Shown: piece after piece, positions 18,064 through 27,716 of the stretch
Layout: each line of letters begins with the position of its first letter
How positions within the stretch are numbered: position 1 is the stretch's first letter
From: Aquimonas sp964586455
Lineage (GTDB): Bacteria > Pseudomonadota > Gammaproteobacteria > Xanthomonadales > Xanthomonadaceae
DNA: 64,000 nt
Direction: 5' to 3'
Assembly (NCBI GenBank): GCA_964586455.1
Contig: CAZPHV010000012.1
Coordinates: 29,898-93,897 of the forward strand
Translations under genes and position numbers: made by a program
Notes under the pieces: model-generated
Told to the model about the DNA's origin: nothing
Seen by the model: the letters and a program-made list of their open reading frames with translations, nothing else
The model's database searches: none

Positions 18064-20394
18064 ATGGCCAAGCGCAGGAAGAAGCAGAAGGACCCGGTGC
18101 AGCTGCCGCCTGAAGTACTGGCGCTGCGGCGGCCCGCCTATTTCGTGCTGGCACTGCTGGCCCTGGTCGGCGGCCTGCTGATCATTTGGCAGGGTATGCT
18201 CGCCTGGCAGAGCGGTCGCGCCGGGCCGCGTCTGGAGACGCTTCGCGGCAGCCTGTCGGAAGCCATTGGCGATGACCTGTCCTCGCGGATGCGCCGGATC
18301 GAGCGCGCCATCAACGACCCCTATTTGCGTGCCGACCTCACGGCGGGCGCGCTTGATTCCGCCAAGGAGCGCGCCGTTCGGGTCTGGAACGATGCGCCGA
18401 CGCTCAGCGTCTACAGCGCCAAGCTCGATGAAGTCTTCGAGCAGGACATCGCCGGTTTTGGCTTCAGCCGGCTGCAGTTGCTGAATCGTGCTCGCGTCGC
18501 CGAAGGCCCGGTGGTCGGGCCGATTGGCCGCGGCACCGATATCGTGATGGGCATCGCCGCACCCGCGCGTGAGGACGGCCGCGTGCTGGGCATGCTGCTG
18601 GCGGAGTTCCCGGTGAGCCCTTACGTCGAGCAGATCCGGACGGCCGACCTGCCCGGCGGCTACCTCGATCTACGAACCGATGCCGCCGTGCTGATCAGCG
18701 CTGGCAACCAGGGTTTGGCCAAGGATGCGCGCACAGTGCCGATCGCCGGCAGCGGGCTGCACATGGGGATCGCCGCGCCACCGGTAGTGACGATGATTCC
18801 CTACGACCCGCCGATGCAGATCGGCCTGGGCGCCATCGTCATTCTGCTTGGGGTGCTGCTGGTCTGGCAGCTGCGTCGCGACCCGGCTTTCCATGCGGCG
18901 CCGGTGCGCGGCGACGAGCCCACGTTCGCCCAGACCCTGGCGCAGCAGCCCAAGGCCGAGGCCAAGCCTCAGACCGCGGCCAGCACAGCCGCGGCGGCGC
19001 CGCAGGCGCGCACGGCCATCAACGTGGACCGCACGATTTTCCGCGCCTACGACATCCGCGGCATCGTTGGCAAAAGTCTTGATGAAGGCGTGGCGCGCCT
19101 GATCGGCCAGGCCGTGGGTAGCCTGATGGCCGAGCAGGGGCTGCGCGAGATCGTGGTCGGCCGTGATGGTCGCCTGTCGGGGCCGATCCTGTCCGAAGCC
19201 TTGATCGAGGGTCTGCGTGCCGCCGGTCGCGATGTCATCGACATCGGTCTGGCGCCCACCCCGGTGGTCTACTTCGGCGCCTTCCAGCTCAACACCGGCT
19301 GCTGCATCGCGCTCACAGGCAGCCACAACCCGCCCGACTACAACGGCTTCAAGATCGTCGTCGGCGGCGAAACCCTGCATGGCGGCGCCATCCAGGACCT
19401 GTACGCGCGCATCGCCGAAGGCCGCCTGAGCAACAGCGGCAACGGCGGACTGCAGCAATTCGACATCCTGGACGACTACGTGTCGCGGATCAGCGGGGAC
19501 GTGCAGCTGGAGCGCCGCCTGCGCGTGGTGGTCGACTGCGGCAACGGCGTCGCCGGCGTGATCGCCCCGGCCGTGCTGGAGGCGATCGGCTGCGAGGTCG
19601 AGCCCCTGTACTGCGAAGTCGACGGCAACTTCCCCAACCATCACCCGGATCCCTCCGAGCCCGAAAACCTGCGCGACCTGACCATGATGGTGAAGCGCCT
19701 GGGCTTCGACCTCGGTATCGCCTTCGACGGCGACGGCGACCGCTTGGGCGTGGTCAGCGCCCAAGGCGAGATCATTTTCCCCGACCGCCTGCTGATGCTG
19801 TTTGCCCAGGATGTGCTCAGCCGTAACCCGGGCGCGGCGATCATCTACGACGTCAAGTGCACCGGGCATCTTGCGGGCCACGTCCTGCGCAACGGCGGCA
19901 GCCCGATCATGTGGAAAACCGGGCATTCGCTGATCAAGGCGAAAATGCGCGAAACCGAAGCCGAACTTGCCGGCGAGATGAGCGGCCATTTCTTCTTTCG
20001 CGAGCGCTGGTTCGGCTTCGACGACGGCATCTATTCGGCCGCGCGCCTGCTGGAGATCCTCGCCGCCGACGGTCGCGAGCCCACCGAAGTCTTCGCCGAG
20101 CTGCCGAAGGGCGTGTCCACGCCCGAGCTCAAGGTCAAGATGGAGGAGGGCGCACACTACGCCTACATGGAAAAGTTCTCGGCCCGCGCGAAGTTCGAGG
20201 GCGCCAAGCTCGCCACCATCGACGGCATCCGCGCCGACTGGCCGGACGGCTGGGGCCTGGTCCGCTGCTCGAACACTACGCCGTGCCTGGTCCTGCGCTT
20301 CGATGCCGACAACGACGCCGCGCTGGCACGCATCCAGGAAACCTTCCGCACCCAACTGCTGGCGGTGGATCCGGGCTTGCAGCTGCCGTTCTGA
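18064..20394 (+). CDS. algC: Phosphomannomutase/phosphoglucomutase with membrane-anchored N-terminal extension
   Basis: 776 residues. The C-terminal ~450 are the alpha-D-phosphohexomutase: TGSHNPPDYNG with the phosphorylated Ser, DGDGDR metal loop and GEMSGHFFF sugar loop, as in AlgC/XanA, which interconvert mannose-6-P/mannose-1-P and glucose-6-P/glucose-1-P for LPS and exopolysaccharide. The N-terminal ~320 residues add TM helices at about 22-48 and 251-272 around a ~200-residue periplasmic segment, then an Ala/Gln/Pro-rich linker to the enzyme. A similar long form exists for Pseudomonas AlgC. The ATG at 18064 follows GAAGGA and GAGG. The extension could sense envelope state or localise the enzyme; unproven. 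Confidence 0.93.
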   Translation: MAKRRKKQKDPVQLPPEVLALRRPAYFVLALLALVGGLLIIWQGMLAWQSGRAGPRLETLRGSLSEAIGDDLSSRMRRIERAINDPYLRADLTAGALDSAKERAVRVWNDAPTLSVYSAKLDEVFEQDIAGFGFSRLQLLNRARVAEGPVVGPIGRGTDIVMGIAAPAREDGRVLGMLLAEFPVSPYVEQIRTADLPGGYLDLRTDAAVLISAGNQGLAKDARTVPIAGSGLHMGIAAPPVVTMIPYDPPMQIGLGAIVILLGVLLVWQLRRDPAFHAAPVRGDEPTFAQTLAQQPKAEAKPQTAASTAAAAPQARTAINVDRTIFRAYDIRGIVGKSLDEGVARLIGQAVGSLMAEQGLREIVVGRDGRLSGPILSEALIEGLRAAGRDVIDIGLAPTPVVYFGAFQLNTGCCIALTGSHNPPDYNGFKIVVGGETLHGGAIQDLYARIAEGRLSNSGNGGLQQFDILDDYVSRISGDVQLERRLRVVVDCGNGVAGVIAPAVLEAIGCEVEPLYCEVDGNFPNHHPDPSEPENLRDLTMMVKRLGFDLGIAFDGDGDRLGVVSAQGEIIFPDRLLMLFAQDVLSRNPGAAIIYDVKCTGHLAGHVLRNGGSPIMWKTGHSLIKAKMRETEAELAGEMSGHFFFRERWFGFDDGIYSAARLLEILAADGREPTEVFAELPKGVSTPELKVKMEEGAHYAYMEKFSARAKFEGAKLATIDGIRADWPDGWGLVRCSNTTPCLVLRFDADNDAALARIQETFRTQLLAVDPGLQLPF

Positions 20395-21142
20395 GCGTGC
20401 GGGTTTTGCCGACGGCAGATCGATGCTCTTTACGTCAGGGGAACGCTGATCCCCTGCAGCTTCCCCCGCCAAGGTCAGCGGCTCTGAGAGTCGTTCACGA
20501 GAGCCTGGGATCGGCCCAGCTGAGTCGGGAAGAGCCTCAGCTTTGCGGCAACCGAACGGGCGACGCACACAGCCTCACGAATGCTCAAGAGCGTCTACAC
20601 GGAGCTTTCTCGATCTGTCCGGAAGCAGCGCAACCCGAGCTATCGGGAGGCAGCATTCTTCTCTTCGAGCGCTGCGCGATCACCCTGCTGCAAGCGTGGG
20701 CCGATGTGCCCGCGGACGGGCAAAGGATCCGAACGCAGCGGCACCGTCGCACTGCTCCCTGAGGCGAGCCGAGTCCCGGATCACATGGAGTCCGCACGGG
20801 TGTTGATCGTGGCTCCGCCGCTTCGCGAACTGTTTGGTCGGTCGCGGTAGATCCAAGGGTCTTGAAGCGTGTTTCGTTTTCGACTGGAACTCGACAGGCA
20901 TCACGAACCCGGCTCGCGCCCATCTCGATTTGCTCTCCTGCAGTTCGAGCGCATCTGCCGCGCGCTTACGGCTATCGCCACCGTGGCCTACCGCAGGCTG
21001 CGTTCGACAAGAGCGTGGCAAGCAAGCGCGGACGCGGCTCCCGAGCTCGCAGACGAATGCAGCGCCCAAACAGAAGGCCGGATGCGTAGCATCCGGCCTT
21101 CTGAATCGAGCTCCGGGCCGTATCGGGCGCCGGCATTGCGGA
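20395..21142. other. 748-base non-coding stretch
   Basis: No convincing gene on either strand: open frames are short and have no signal, domain or ribosome-binding site. A weak hairpin (AGGGGA...TCCCCT, 20437-20455) just after the mutase gene may act as its terminator, and a perfect hairpin lies at 21072-21102 for the converging protease gene. The middle looks like decayed or repeat-derived sequence, but I could not name a source. Confidence 0.6.
21072..21102 (-). terminator. Hairpin terminator of the subtilase gene
   Basis: Perfect 14-bp stem (AGAAGGCCGGATGC) with a GTA loop, 41 bases downstream of the protease stop codon on the minus strand. The following minus-strand bases are only weakly T-rich (GTTTGGG), so termination strength is uncertain. 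Symmetric enough to work in both directions. Confidence 0.75.
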
Positions 21143-24100
21143 TTACGGCTGGGCGGAAGACTCAAAACCGTGCGCGAAGATCTCGTCCGGCAGCGTGACC
21201 GATGCGGCCGGCAGCAGGCACCAGCTGACCAGCTGACCGGTGTCCTGCCCCACGTTGTCGCTCACCCTCAATGACCAGTCACCATGCAGCTCGGCGCCCA
21301 CAAAGGCCGCCAGCGGATTGGCCGGGCTGTATTCTGCGCCGGGTGTGTACGCGGGTAGCGTGTTTGCGCAGTTGTTCTGGATACTCAGGCTGGAGCCGTC
21401 GGCGAGAATCACATCCATGTTGTCGCCGTTGCAGCCGTTGGTGCTGGCCGGCACGCCGGGACGATTGACTAGCTCAACCGTAGTGCTGTCCTTGCTCAAC
21501 CAGACCCGCAGGTCGCCGATCCACGTGTGGTTGATCTTCAGGCCCAGGCGCAGGCCGTCCAGGGTGCCGGTGTTGGCGACATTGAGTGTGTCGGTAACAC
21601 CCGTGGCGTTATTGTCGGGGATGTTGAGGCCTGGCTCGCTGCAGATCAGGTTGCTGGTGGTGAAGCTGCGTACCGGAGAAGTCTCGCCCGCTCCGCAGCG
21701 ATTACTGGCCGAGACGCGCCAGAAATACTGCGCATTGGCTGCCAATGCACTGGCCAGCGTCAGGCTGGTGCCCGACACCTCGGTATCCACCACGGGGTCA
21801 GTGAACTGGGCGTTCGACGCCACCTCCACCCGGTAGTTGGTCGCTCCCGGGATCGCATCCCAGCTCAGGCTTGGCCGCAGAGGCTGCTCGATCGCGCCCT
21901 GCGCGGGGGCTGTCAGGCCCACCGCGGCCGGCGGTTCGGCATCCACTGCGACAGTGACCGCACGTGTCTTGCTGGACGCGGGGTAGCTCGGGCCGTTCGA
22001 GGCGGCCGTAACGTCGAAGCTCAAGCTGCCTGCTGGCAGGGTGCCGGTATTGCCGATGGCGAGCGTGCTGGTCGCCGCCGGCGAGGCCGGGGTCAGCGGG
22101 TTCACGGAGAAGCTGCTGGTCAGGCCCGCCGGCAGTGCGGAATGGCTGAGCAAGAGCGGGTCGTCGAAGCCCTCGAACGAAGTCGCACCAATGCTGATAT
22201 CGATCGGCTCACCCGCACAGATGCCGCCCGCCGTGCCGCCGGCCTGCAGGATGAAATCAGGCTCGGTGAGGCCGAGCAGCTTGCCGGTGGCTGAGAGCGC
22301 GAAGGGCTGTGGGCCCTGTGCCACCTGGATACCGCGCACCCGCACGACGTAGCTGCCGGTGTCGGGGGTGGGCAGCTCGATGTTGTGGACGTTGTTGCGG
22401 TCGTCGTAGTTGGCAGTTGTGGTGTCGGCGACCGGGTTGGGGCTGGTGAGCCCGCCGTTCAGCGGCAGCTTCTGCGTCCAGATCTGACCGTCAGGCGTTT
22501 CCAGCTCCAGTCGCAACTGATTGACGCCGTGCGGGTTCGCGTTGACCAGGGCAGGTGCGTCATGCCACACCAAGGTCACCACCAGTGGGGCGCCGGCTTC
22601 CACCGACAGCACCTGGGTGTACTCATCGTTGGTTTCGAGCCCGTCGGTCTGATCGTCCAGCCACAAGCCGCGGGCGTCGTCCTGGAAATACAGGCTGTTG
22701 CCGAGATTGATGCGTCCCCAACCCTGCGACTGGCTGGGAGCACCACCGGTGGTGCCCGTGCCCGTGATCTCTTGAGCACCGTTGATCATGATCGCTTTGA
22801 TCAAAGCTGCCGATGGCGTGGGAAGGGCGTGATCGGCGTTTTCGATACCGCTCGGATAGAACCCACGCTGCAGGTACTCACGAACCAGCGCCGACAGGCC
22901 CGCCGCGGTCGGCGTAGCCATGGACGTGCCGCTCATGCTGGTGGTGCCACAGGCCGTGCGTGAGGCGGAAATGATGCTCGCACCCTGGGCAGTCAAGTCG
23001 GGCTTGATGCGGCGGTCCTGTGTCGGGCCGCGCGAGGAGAACCCGGACATCGCGTTGCCGCCGGTGCCGCGATTGTTGCTGCCGATCGAGAACACGTTCT
23101 TGGCGTTGCCGGCGGCACCGACATCGGCGCCCGGGCCGCAGCCTGAGCTTCCGCCAAGGCCGCCGCTGTTGCCCGCGGCGACTAGCACGGCCAGCTGCGG
23201 GTGCTGCCAGACCACCGCGTCCGCGTCGCGGGTGGTGGCGCGGTACTCGACCTGACAATCGGCGATACACGCTCCGACCGCGTTGCGGCAGGACGAGCCC
23301 CAGGAATTGTTGTGCGTCAACGCGCCATTGGCATAGGCCGTGGCGGCTGCGTGGAAAAGGGTGCCGCCACCGGTGTTCAGGTACTGCAGGCTGGCGCCCA
23401 TCTCCTGCGAAATCAGTTTCGCGCCGGGGGCCGTGCCGTCGAGGTCTGTCAGACCACCCGGACTGGTGCGGGTGGTGCAATCGACCGCACCGGTGGCGAG
23501 GTTGTTGCCGGTGATGGTGCCCATGACATGGGTGCCGTGGCCGTGGCCGTCGGCGGGGGCGCCGCTGGTGCTGCCGTCCCACTTGTAGTGGGCGCCGATC
23601 TTGCGATGGTCGAAGTCGGGCGTGATGGTTGGACAGCTCGCTCCGCTGGCGCAGACCGACGTGACCGGCTGCCCGAAGTTGGCATCGGAGAAAGAACAGT
23701 GGGTGGCGTGCAGTCCGGAGTCAGCCGCTGCCACGATCTGGCCGCAGCCGAACAGGCCGTTCTCGAAGGCGGGCATCGAGCCCGCAACGGGTGCCTGCTG
23801 TCCGCTCTGGTGCAGCCAGCCGGCCTGAGAGTTCATCAGTTCATTGGTCCAGCGCAGGCTGACCGTAGCGACTTCGGGATTCAGCGCCAGTGCCTGAACC
23901 GCATCGGCAAGTGCGCTGCGCTCGAAGCCGACCACGATGCGCTCATGGTCGAAGCCCTGTTCGGTGAGCTTGTACGAGAGCCCAGGCGTTGAAAGCAGGC
24001 CGTCGCGGCTGCGCGATGCCTCCACGCCGGGATGCAGCGCGATGCTCAGCTGATCGATGCCGGCCTCAGCTGAGATTGACACGCCCTTGCTGCCGGCGAG

Positions 24101-24499
24101 GGTGTTGGCGATGTCATTGGCGAGGTTTATGTCGAGCTTCCAGACCGGCAGGTAGGCGCCGGTCCAGAGCACGCCGGGAAGAGCCTTGACCCGGCCCTCG
24201 GTCGCCGTGTTCATGCGCACCAGGTAGGCGTAGTGCGGCGCATAGCCGAGGATCTGCACGCCTTGCGCTTCAAGTGCGCGCCGCTGCTCGGCCCGGATTG
24301 GCGCGTCGAACTTGACGATGCGGAAAGGCGAAGCGGCATCAGCACGACCGAGTGGGCGCAGGGCCTCATGGGCGAGCTTCATTTCACCGCTGCAGACATC
24401 CAGGGTGGCGGTGTCGAACGACACCTCGCAGCGCTTTCCGCCGTCGGCAGCAAAGCCCGTCAGAGGCAGCAGAAGAAGACCAGGTATCCAGAATCGCAT
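21143..24499 (-). CDS. Secreted S8 subtilisin-like protease with FN3 and C-terminal P-domain
   Basis: 1118-residue secreted protease. Start 24499 follows GGGGAGA and opens a clear signal peptide (MRFWIPGLLLLPLTGFAADG); longer in-frame starts lack these. After a ~170-residue propeptide-like region comes the S8 domain with the full triad: VAAADSGLHATHC (Asp), GHGTHVMGT (His) and SGTSMATPTAAG (Ser). Then a beta-rich VTLVWHDAP region, an FN3-like module (LSWDAIPGATNYRVEV ... FWRVSASN) and a C-terminal proprotein-convertase P-domain (IPDNNATG ... HTWIGDLRVWL ... GDWSLRVSDN). P-domains of this type are common in xanthomonad secreted proteases. Monocistronic, with its own terminator. Confidence 0.93.
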   Translation of the reverse strand: MRFWIPGLLLLPLTGFAADGGKRCEVSFDTATLDVCSGEMKLAHEALRPLGRADAASPFRIVKFDAPIRAEQRRALEAQGVQILGYAPHYAYLVRMNTATEGRVKALPGVLWTGAYLPVWKLDINLANDIANTLAGSKGVSISAEAGIDQLSIALHPGVEASRSRDGLLSTPGLSYKLTEQGFDHERIVVGFERSALADAVQALALNPEVATVSLRWTNELMNSQAGWLHQSGQQAPVAGSMPAFENGLFGCGQIVAAADSGLHATHCSFSDANFGQPVTSVCASGASCPTITPDFDHRKIGAHYKWDGSTSGAPADGHGHGTHVMGTITGNNLATGAVDCTTRTSPGGLTDLDGTAPGAKLISQEMGASLQYLNTGGGTLFHAAATAYANGALTHNNSWGSSCRNAVGACIADCQVEYRATTRDADAVVWQHPQLAVLVAAGNSGGLGGSSGCGPGADVGAAGNAKNVFSIGSNNRGTGGNAMSGFSSRGPTQDRRIKPDLTAQGASIISASRTACGTTSMSGTSMATPTAAGLSALVREYLQRGFYPSGIENADHALPTPSAALIKAIMINGAQEITGTGTTGGAPSQSQGWGRINLGNSLYFQDDARGLWLDDQTDGLETNDEYTQVLSVEAGAPLVVTLVWHDAPALVNANPHGVNQLRLELETPDGQIWTQKLPLNGGLTSPNPVADTTTANYDDRNNVHNIELPTPDTGSYVVRVRGIQVAQGPQPFALSATGKLLGLTEPDFILQAGGTAGGICAGEPIDISIGATSFEGFDDPLLLSHSALPAGLTSSFSVNPLTPASPAATSTLAIGNTGTLPAGSLSFDVTAASNGPSYPASSKTRAVTVAVDAEPPAAVGLTAPAQGAIEQPLRPSLSWDAIPGATNYRVEVASNAQFTDPVVDTEVSGTSLTLASALAANAQYFWRVSASNRCGAGETSPVRSFTTSNLICSEPGLNIPDNNATGVTDTLNVANTGTLDGLRLGLKINHTWIGDLRVWLSKDSTTVELVNRPGVPASTNGCNGDNMDVILADGSSLSIQNNCANTLPAYTPGAEYSPANPLAAFVGAELHGDWSLRVSDNVGQDTGQLVSWCLLPAASVTLPDEIFAHGFESSAQP

Positions 24500-24886
24500 A
24501 ACGTTTCTCCCCGGAGCCGAGCAGGGTCGGCAACAGCATGTGATGTGCGGAACGCACTGCAGAACCGAGCGGGAGCAACAGGGCTGACGAGGATGCACGG
24601 CAGCGTGGAATCCGCGAAAGCGGACTCACGCTGATCAAGTGGAAGCCCCGGAAAGTACTGTCTGGCTCGGCAGTCGTCGGAAACGGCATAGGCCGCATGA
24701 CGGCTCTGGGCTCCCCCACGGACCCCAGCTGCGTGGGCCGAGGATAGCAGCGTGTTTCGTCACGCGCACATCACGCGGAAAACCGGGAGAAATGGGCCGA
24801 CTGTCGCTCGCATGGCGAGCTCCTGATGCCCTGCTATCCTGCGCCGCCCGGGACGGGCCCTTGCGGCCAAGGACGCCGCGCGCGCC
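24500..24886. other. Divergent intergenic region between protease and waaA
   Basis: 387 bases holding the promoters of both divergent genes. The protease Shine-Dalgarno (GGGGAGA) is at its left end. A short inverted repeat (CCCACG...CGTGGG, near 24716-24738) could be an operator or attenuator. I cannot assign clear -35/-10 elements, and no gene is supported. Confidence 0.5.
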
Positions 24887-26206
24887 ATGCGACTGCTCTA
24901 CACGCTCGCCATGTATCTGCTCACGCCGCTGATTTTCTATCGGCTGCTGGCACGAGGGCTGCGCATGCCCGGCTATTACGCGCGCTGGCGCGAACGCTTT
25001 GGCCACTTCAAGTCGCCAGGTTTCCAGCACAGCATCTGGGTGCACGCGGTCTCGGTGGGCGAAGTCAATGCCGCCGCGCCGCTGGTCGAAGCCCTGCGCC
25101 GTCGCTATGCCGACCTGCCCTTCGTGTTGACCACCGTCACGCCGACCGGTTCGGACCGCGTGCGCCAGCTCTGGGGCGAGGACGTCTTCCATGTCTATCT
25201 GCCCTATGACCTTCCTGGCTCGGTGCGGCGCTTTCTGGCGGCAACCCGGCCGAAGCTGGCAGTGGTGATGGAAACCGAGATCTGGCCCAACCTGTTTCTG
25301 TCCTGCGAGGCCGCCGGGATCCCGGTGGTGGTTGCCAACGCGCGGCTGTCGGACAAATCCCTGCGCGGCTATGGCCCGGTGCGACCGATCATCCGCGCCG
25401 CCATCCGCAGCGCGCGCTTCGTCGCCGCGCAGTCGCAGCAGGACGCCGATCGCTTTCTGAGTCTGGGTGCCCGGCCGGACCGGCTGCGCGTCGTCGGCAA
25501 CCTGAAGTTCGACCTTCAGGTCAAACCCGAACTGTTCACCGATGCCGCAGCGGCGCGCGCGCGCTGGGGCGAGCAGCGACCGGTCTGGATCGCTGCCAGC
25601 ACCCATGAGGGCGAAGAGCTCGCCGTGATCGAGGCGCACTCGCGGCTGTTGAATCGGTTTCCCGACGCGCTTTTGCTGGTCGCGCCGCGGCATCCGGAGC
25701 GCTTCAAGCCGATGGTGCAGCTCTGCCGCAGCTACGGTTTCGCGACGCGTACGCGTACCGAAGACGACGAGCCGGACGCGCACTGCCAGTGCTTCGTGAT
25801 CGATACGCTGGGTGAGCTGGTCAACTTCATCGCCTGCGCGGATGTAGCTTTTGTCGCCGGCTCGCTGGAAGCGATCGGCGGCCACAACGTGCTCGAACCC
25901 GCGGCGCTCGGCATCCCCGTGGTGGTGGGCCCGCACACCTTCAATTTCGAGGAAGTCACCGACCTGCTGCTCGAACAGGATGCCGCCCTGCGGGTGGCCG
26001 ACTCGGAAGACCTTTCGCGCACTCTTCAGACCCTGCTGGCCGACCCCGACCGACGGGCGCGCATGGGCGAAGCCTGCCAGCGCACCGTGGGCAACGAACG
26101 TGGCGCAGTCGAGCGAACCCTGGAGGTGATCGGACGCATGCTGCGCGGCGAGATCGAACCAGGCGCTGACGCCAGCGACAGTCGACCGGCCACACGAGGG
26201 CGCTGA
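24887..26206 (+). CDS. waaA: 3-deoxy-D-manno-octulosonic acid (Kdo) transferase
   Basis: 439-residue membrane-anchored GT30 glycosyltransferase that adds Kdo from CMP-Kdo to lipid IVA at the inner membrane, the first core step of LPS. N-terminal anchor at 1-22 (LYTLAMYLLTPLIFYRLL). The N-domain has WVHAVSVGEVNAAAPL with the conserved Glu59, and METEIWPNLF; the C-domain has GNLKFDLQ, AASTHEGEE and the nucleotide-site motif GGHNVLEPAALGIPVVVGPH. Length is typical (about 420-440). Confidence 0.97.
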   Translation: MRLLYTLAMYLLTPLIFYRLLARGLRMPGYYARWRERFGHFKSPGFQHSIWVHAVSVGEVNAAAPLVEALRRRYADLPFVLTTVTPTGSDRVRQLWGEDVFHVYLPYDLPGSVRRFLAATRPKLAVVMETEIWPNLFLSCEAAGIPVVVANARLSDKSLRGYGPVRPIIRAAIRSARFVAAQSQQDADRFLSLGARPDRLRVVGNLKFDLQVKPELFTDAAAARARWGEQRPVWIAASTHEGEELAVIEAHSRLLNRFPDALLLVAPRHPERFKPMVQLCRSYGFATRTRTEDDEPDAHCQCFVIDTLGELVNFIACADVAFVAGSLEAIGGHNVLEPAALGIPVVVGPHTFNFEEVTDLLLEQDAALRVADSEDLSRTLQTLLADPDRRARMGEACQRTVGNERGAVERTLEVIGRMLRGEIEPGADASDSRPATRGR

Positions 26207-26288
26207 CCGGGACTTGGCGGTGGTTCTGAAGGCCGAGGTTCGAGTGTAGGAGGCAATAATCCAGCGATTCATAGGGTTGCAATAGACC

Positions 26289-26453
26289 TAGGAGCCTGTC
26301 GGACTTTGGTCGGCCGGGCTGCAAACCCGTCTGCGCGGTCCACTATCCGCCGATTCTTGACCCATAGCGCTGCTATGGGCCTGCAAATCGCCGAAAACCT
26401 GTCCTCACGCAGCCGAGTCTTCGCCTCGACCACCAAAGCCCGACAGGCTCCTA
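26289..26453. repeat. MITE-like element with 22-bp terminal inverted repeats
   Basis: 165-bp element. Left end TAGGAGCCTGTCGGACTTTG and right end are inverted copies over 22 bp with one mismatch. The centre carries a perfect hairpin, CCCATAGC-GCT-GCTATGGG. No coding capacity, and ends in TA/CTA that may mark a target duplication. This is the form of a non-autonomous mobile element. It lies between waaA and the GGDEF gene, whose start is only 33 bases away, so it may supply or replace that gene's upstream signals. Confidence 0.8.
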
Positions 26454-26486
26454 GAATGCAGCGAACCCGGCACTGATCAGGCGCGT

Positions 26487-27716
26487 ATGTTCGACTGGCT
26501 CGCTCTCGACCCTCGCACCCTTCTGCTGGTGGCCCCCCTGCTGGTGGTACTGAATGCAGCTGCACTTGCCCTGTTGTTGCCGAGCCTTGCCGAAGAGCTC
26601 AGGCCCAGCGCGCGTAGCTGGGGGCTTGGCATCCTGATGCAGGCGTTGAGCGGCTTGACGTTCGCCCTGCAGGGAGATCTTGAAGCGTGGGTTCCCGAGC
26701 GGGTACTGGTCGTTTCTGCGCATGCGTTCGCACTCGTGGGAATGACGTGGTACGTGCATGCGCTGAGGCAGTTCCATAGCCTTCCGTCCCGATCCCTTGT
26801 ATTGCTGCCGGCGCTTGCGGGCACACTCGCGATTGCGTTGGGTACGGCATTGGGCGCCGGCCTTGCGTGGCGAATTCTGTGCACGTCGGCCAGCCTGACC
26901 GTGTTGCTGCTTGTTGGCATTCGCAGCCTCTCGACACCCGGTCCGCTGTTCCCTCGCGTCAGCCGTCGGGTGTTGCAGCTCGCCCTGATGGTGCTTGCTG
27001 TTGCGGTGGGCCTACGCGCCCTGCAAGCCTGGCTGGATCCGCCCCAGGCGACGACGCTGATCGATATCGATCGAGGCTCGCTGGTCCTGCAGCTACTGCT
27101 CATGAGCGCGTTGCCCATGGTTGGCACAAGCGCCTTCTTCGCGATGTGTTCTGAACGTATGCGCATGCGCTGGGAGTCCGCTGCAGCGACCGACTTCCTC
27201 ATCGGTCTTCCGAACCGACGCAATCTGGTTGAGGTTGCGGAGGACGCGATCCTGGAGGCGCGTGCGGCAGCGTTTCCATTGTCATTAGCCGTGATCGATA
27301 TCGACCACTTCAAGCACTTGAACGATCGTCTGGGGCACGCGGCGGGCGACGCGGCGCTCAAGCACCTCGCACGACATCTGCGGACGCTCTGCGGCGAACG
27401 CGAGCTGCCGGCCCGTGCAGGCGGAGAGGAATTCTGCATCGTCGCCCGCGGTCATGATCGGGAGGGTGCGGGTGACCTGCTGACCAAACTGCAGCGGCAA
27501 ATGGGCGAGCTGCCCTTCGAGTGGCAGGGCCAGTACGAGCCACTCACCTTCTCGGCCGGTGTCAGCGAACTTTGCCCAGACGATGGAGGTTTCGACAGTC
27601 TTTTCGGACGGGCCGATCAGGCGCTCTACCTTGCCAAGCGGGGAGGGCGCGACCGCATCGTGATCGCTCCTCCGATCGAGGCGGGAATCGGCGCATCGGT
27701 ATTGGTAGGCAAATGA
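26487..27716 (+). CDS. Membrane-bound diguanylate cyclase (GGDEF)
   Basis: 409 residues. An N-terminal block of about six or seven TM helices (1-225) forms a membrane sensor of unknown ligand. The C-terminal GGDEF domain has TDFLIGLPNRRNL, VIDIDHFKHLNDRLGH (metal/GTP) and the active-site loop RAGGEEF. GGEEF is a catalytically competent variant, so c-di-GMP synthesis is expected. The product-inhibition RxxD site normally nine residues before the loop is absent (GERE there). Overlaps the next gene by four bases. Confidence 0.92.
   Translation: MFDWLALDPRTLLLVAPLLVVLNAAALALLLPSLAEELRPSARSWGLGILMQALSGLTFALQGDLEAWVPERVLVVSAHAFALVGMTWYVHALRQFHSLPSRSLVLLPALAGTLAIALGTALGAGLAWRILCTSASLTVLLLVGIRSLSTPGPLFPRVSRRVLQLALMVLAVAVGLRALQAWLDPPQATTLIDIDRGSLVLQLLLMSALPMVGTSAFFAMCSERMRMRWESAAATDFLIGLPNRRNLVEVAEDAILEARAAAFPLSLAVIDIDHFKHLNDRLGHAAGDAALKHLARHLRTLCGERELPARAGGEEFCIVARGHDREGAGDLLTKLQRQMGELPFEWQGQYEPLTFSAGVSELCPDDGGFDSLFGRADQALYLAKRGGRDRIVIAPPIEAGIGASVLVGK

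Noticed and set aside
18670..20568. 632-codon minus-strand frame opposite the phosphomannomutase
   Set aside because: Mirror of a conserved enzyme with strong codon bias; no own signals.
20585..21165. Possible gene between algC and the protease
   Set aside because: Frames on both strands are Arg/Ser/Pro-rich, overlap each other and the terminator, and show no domain.
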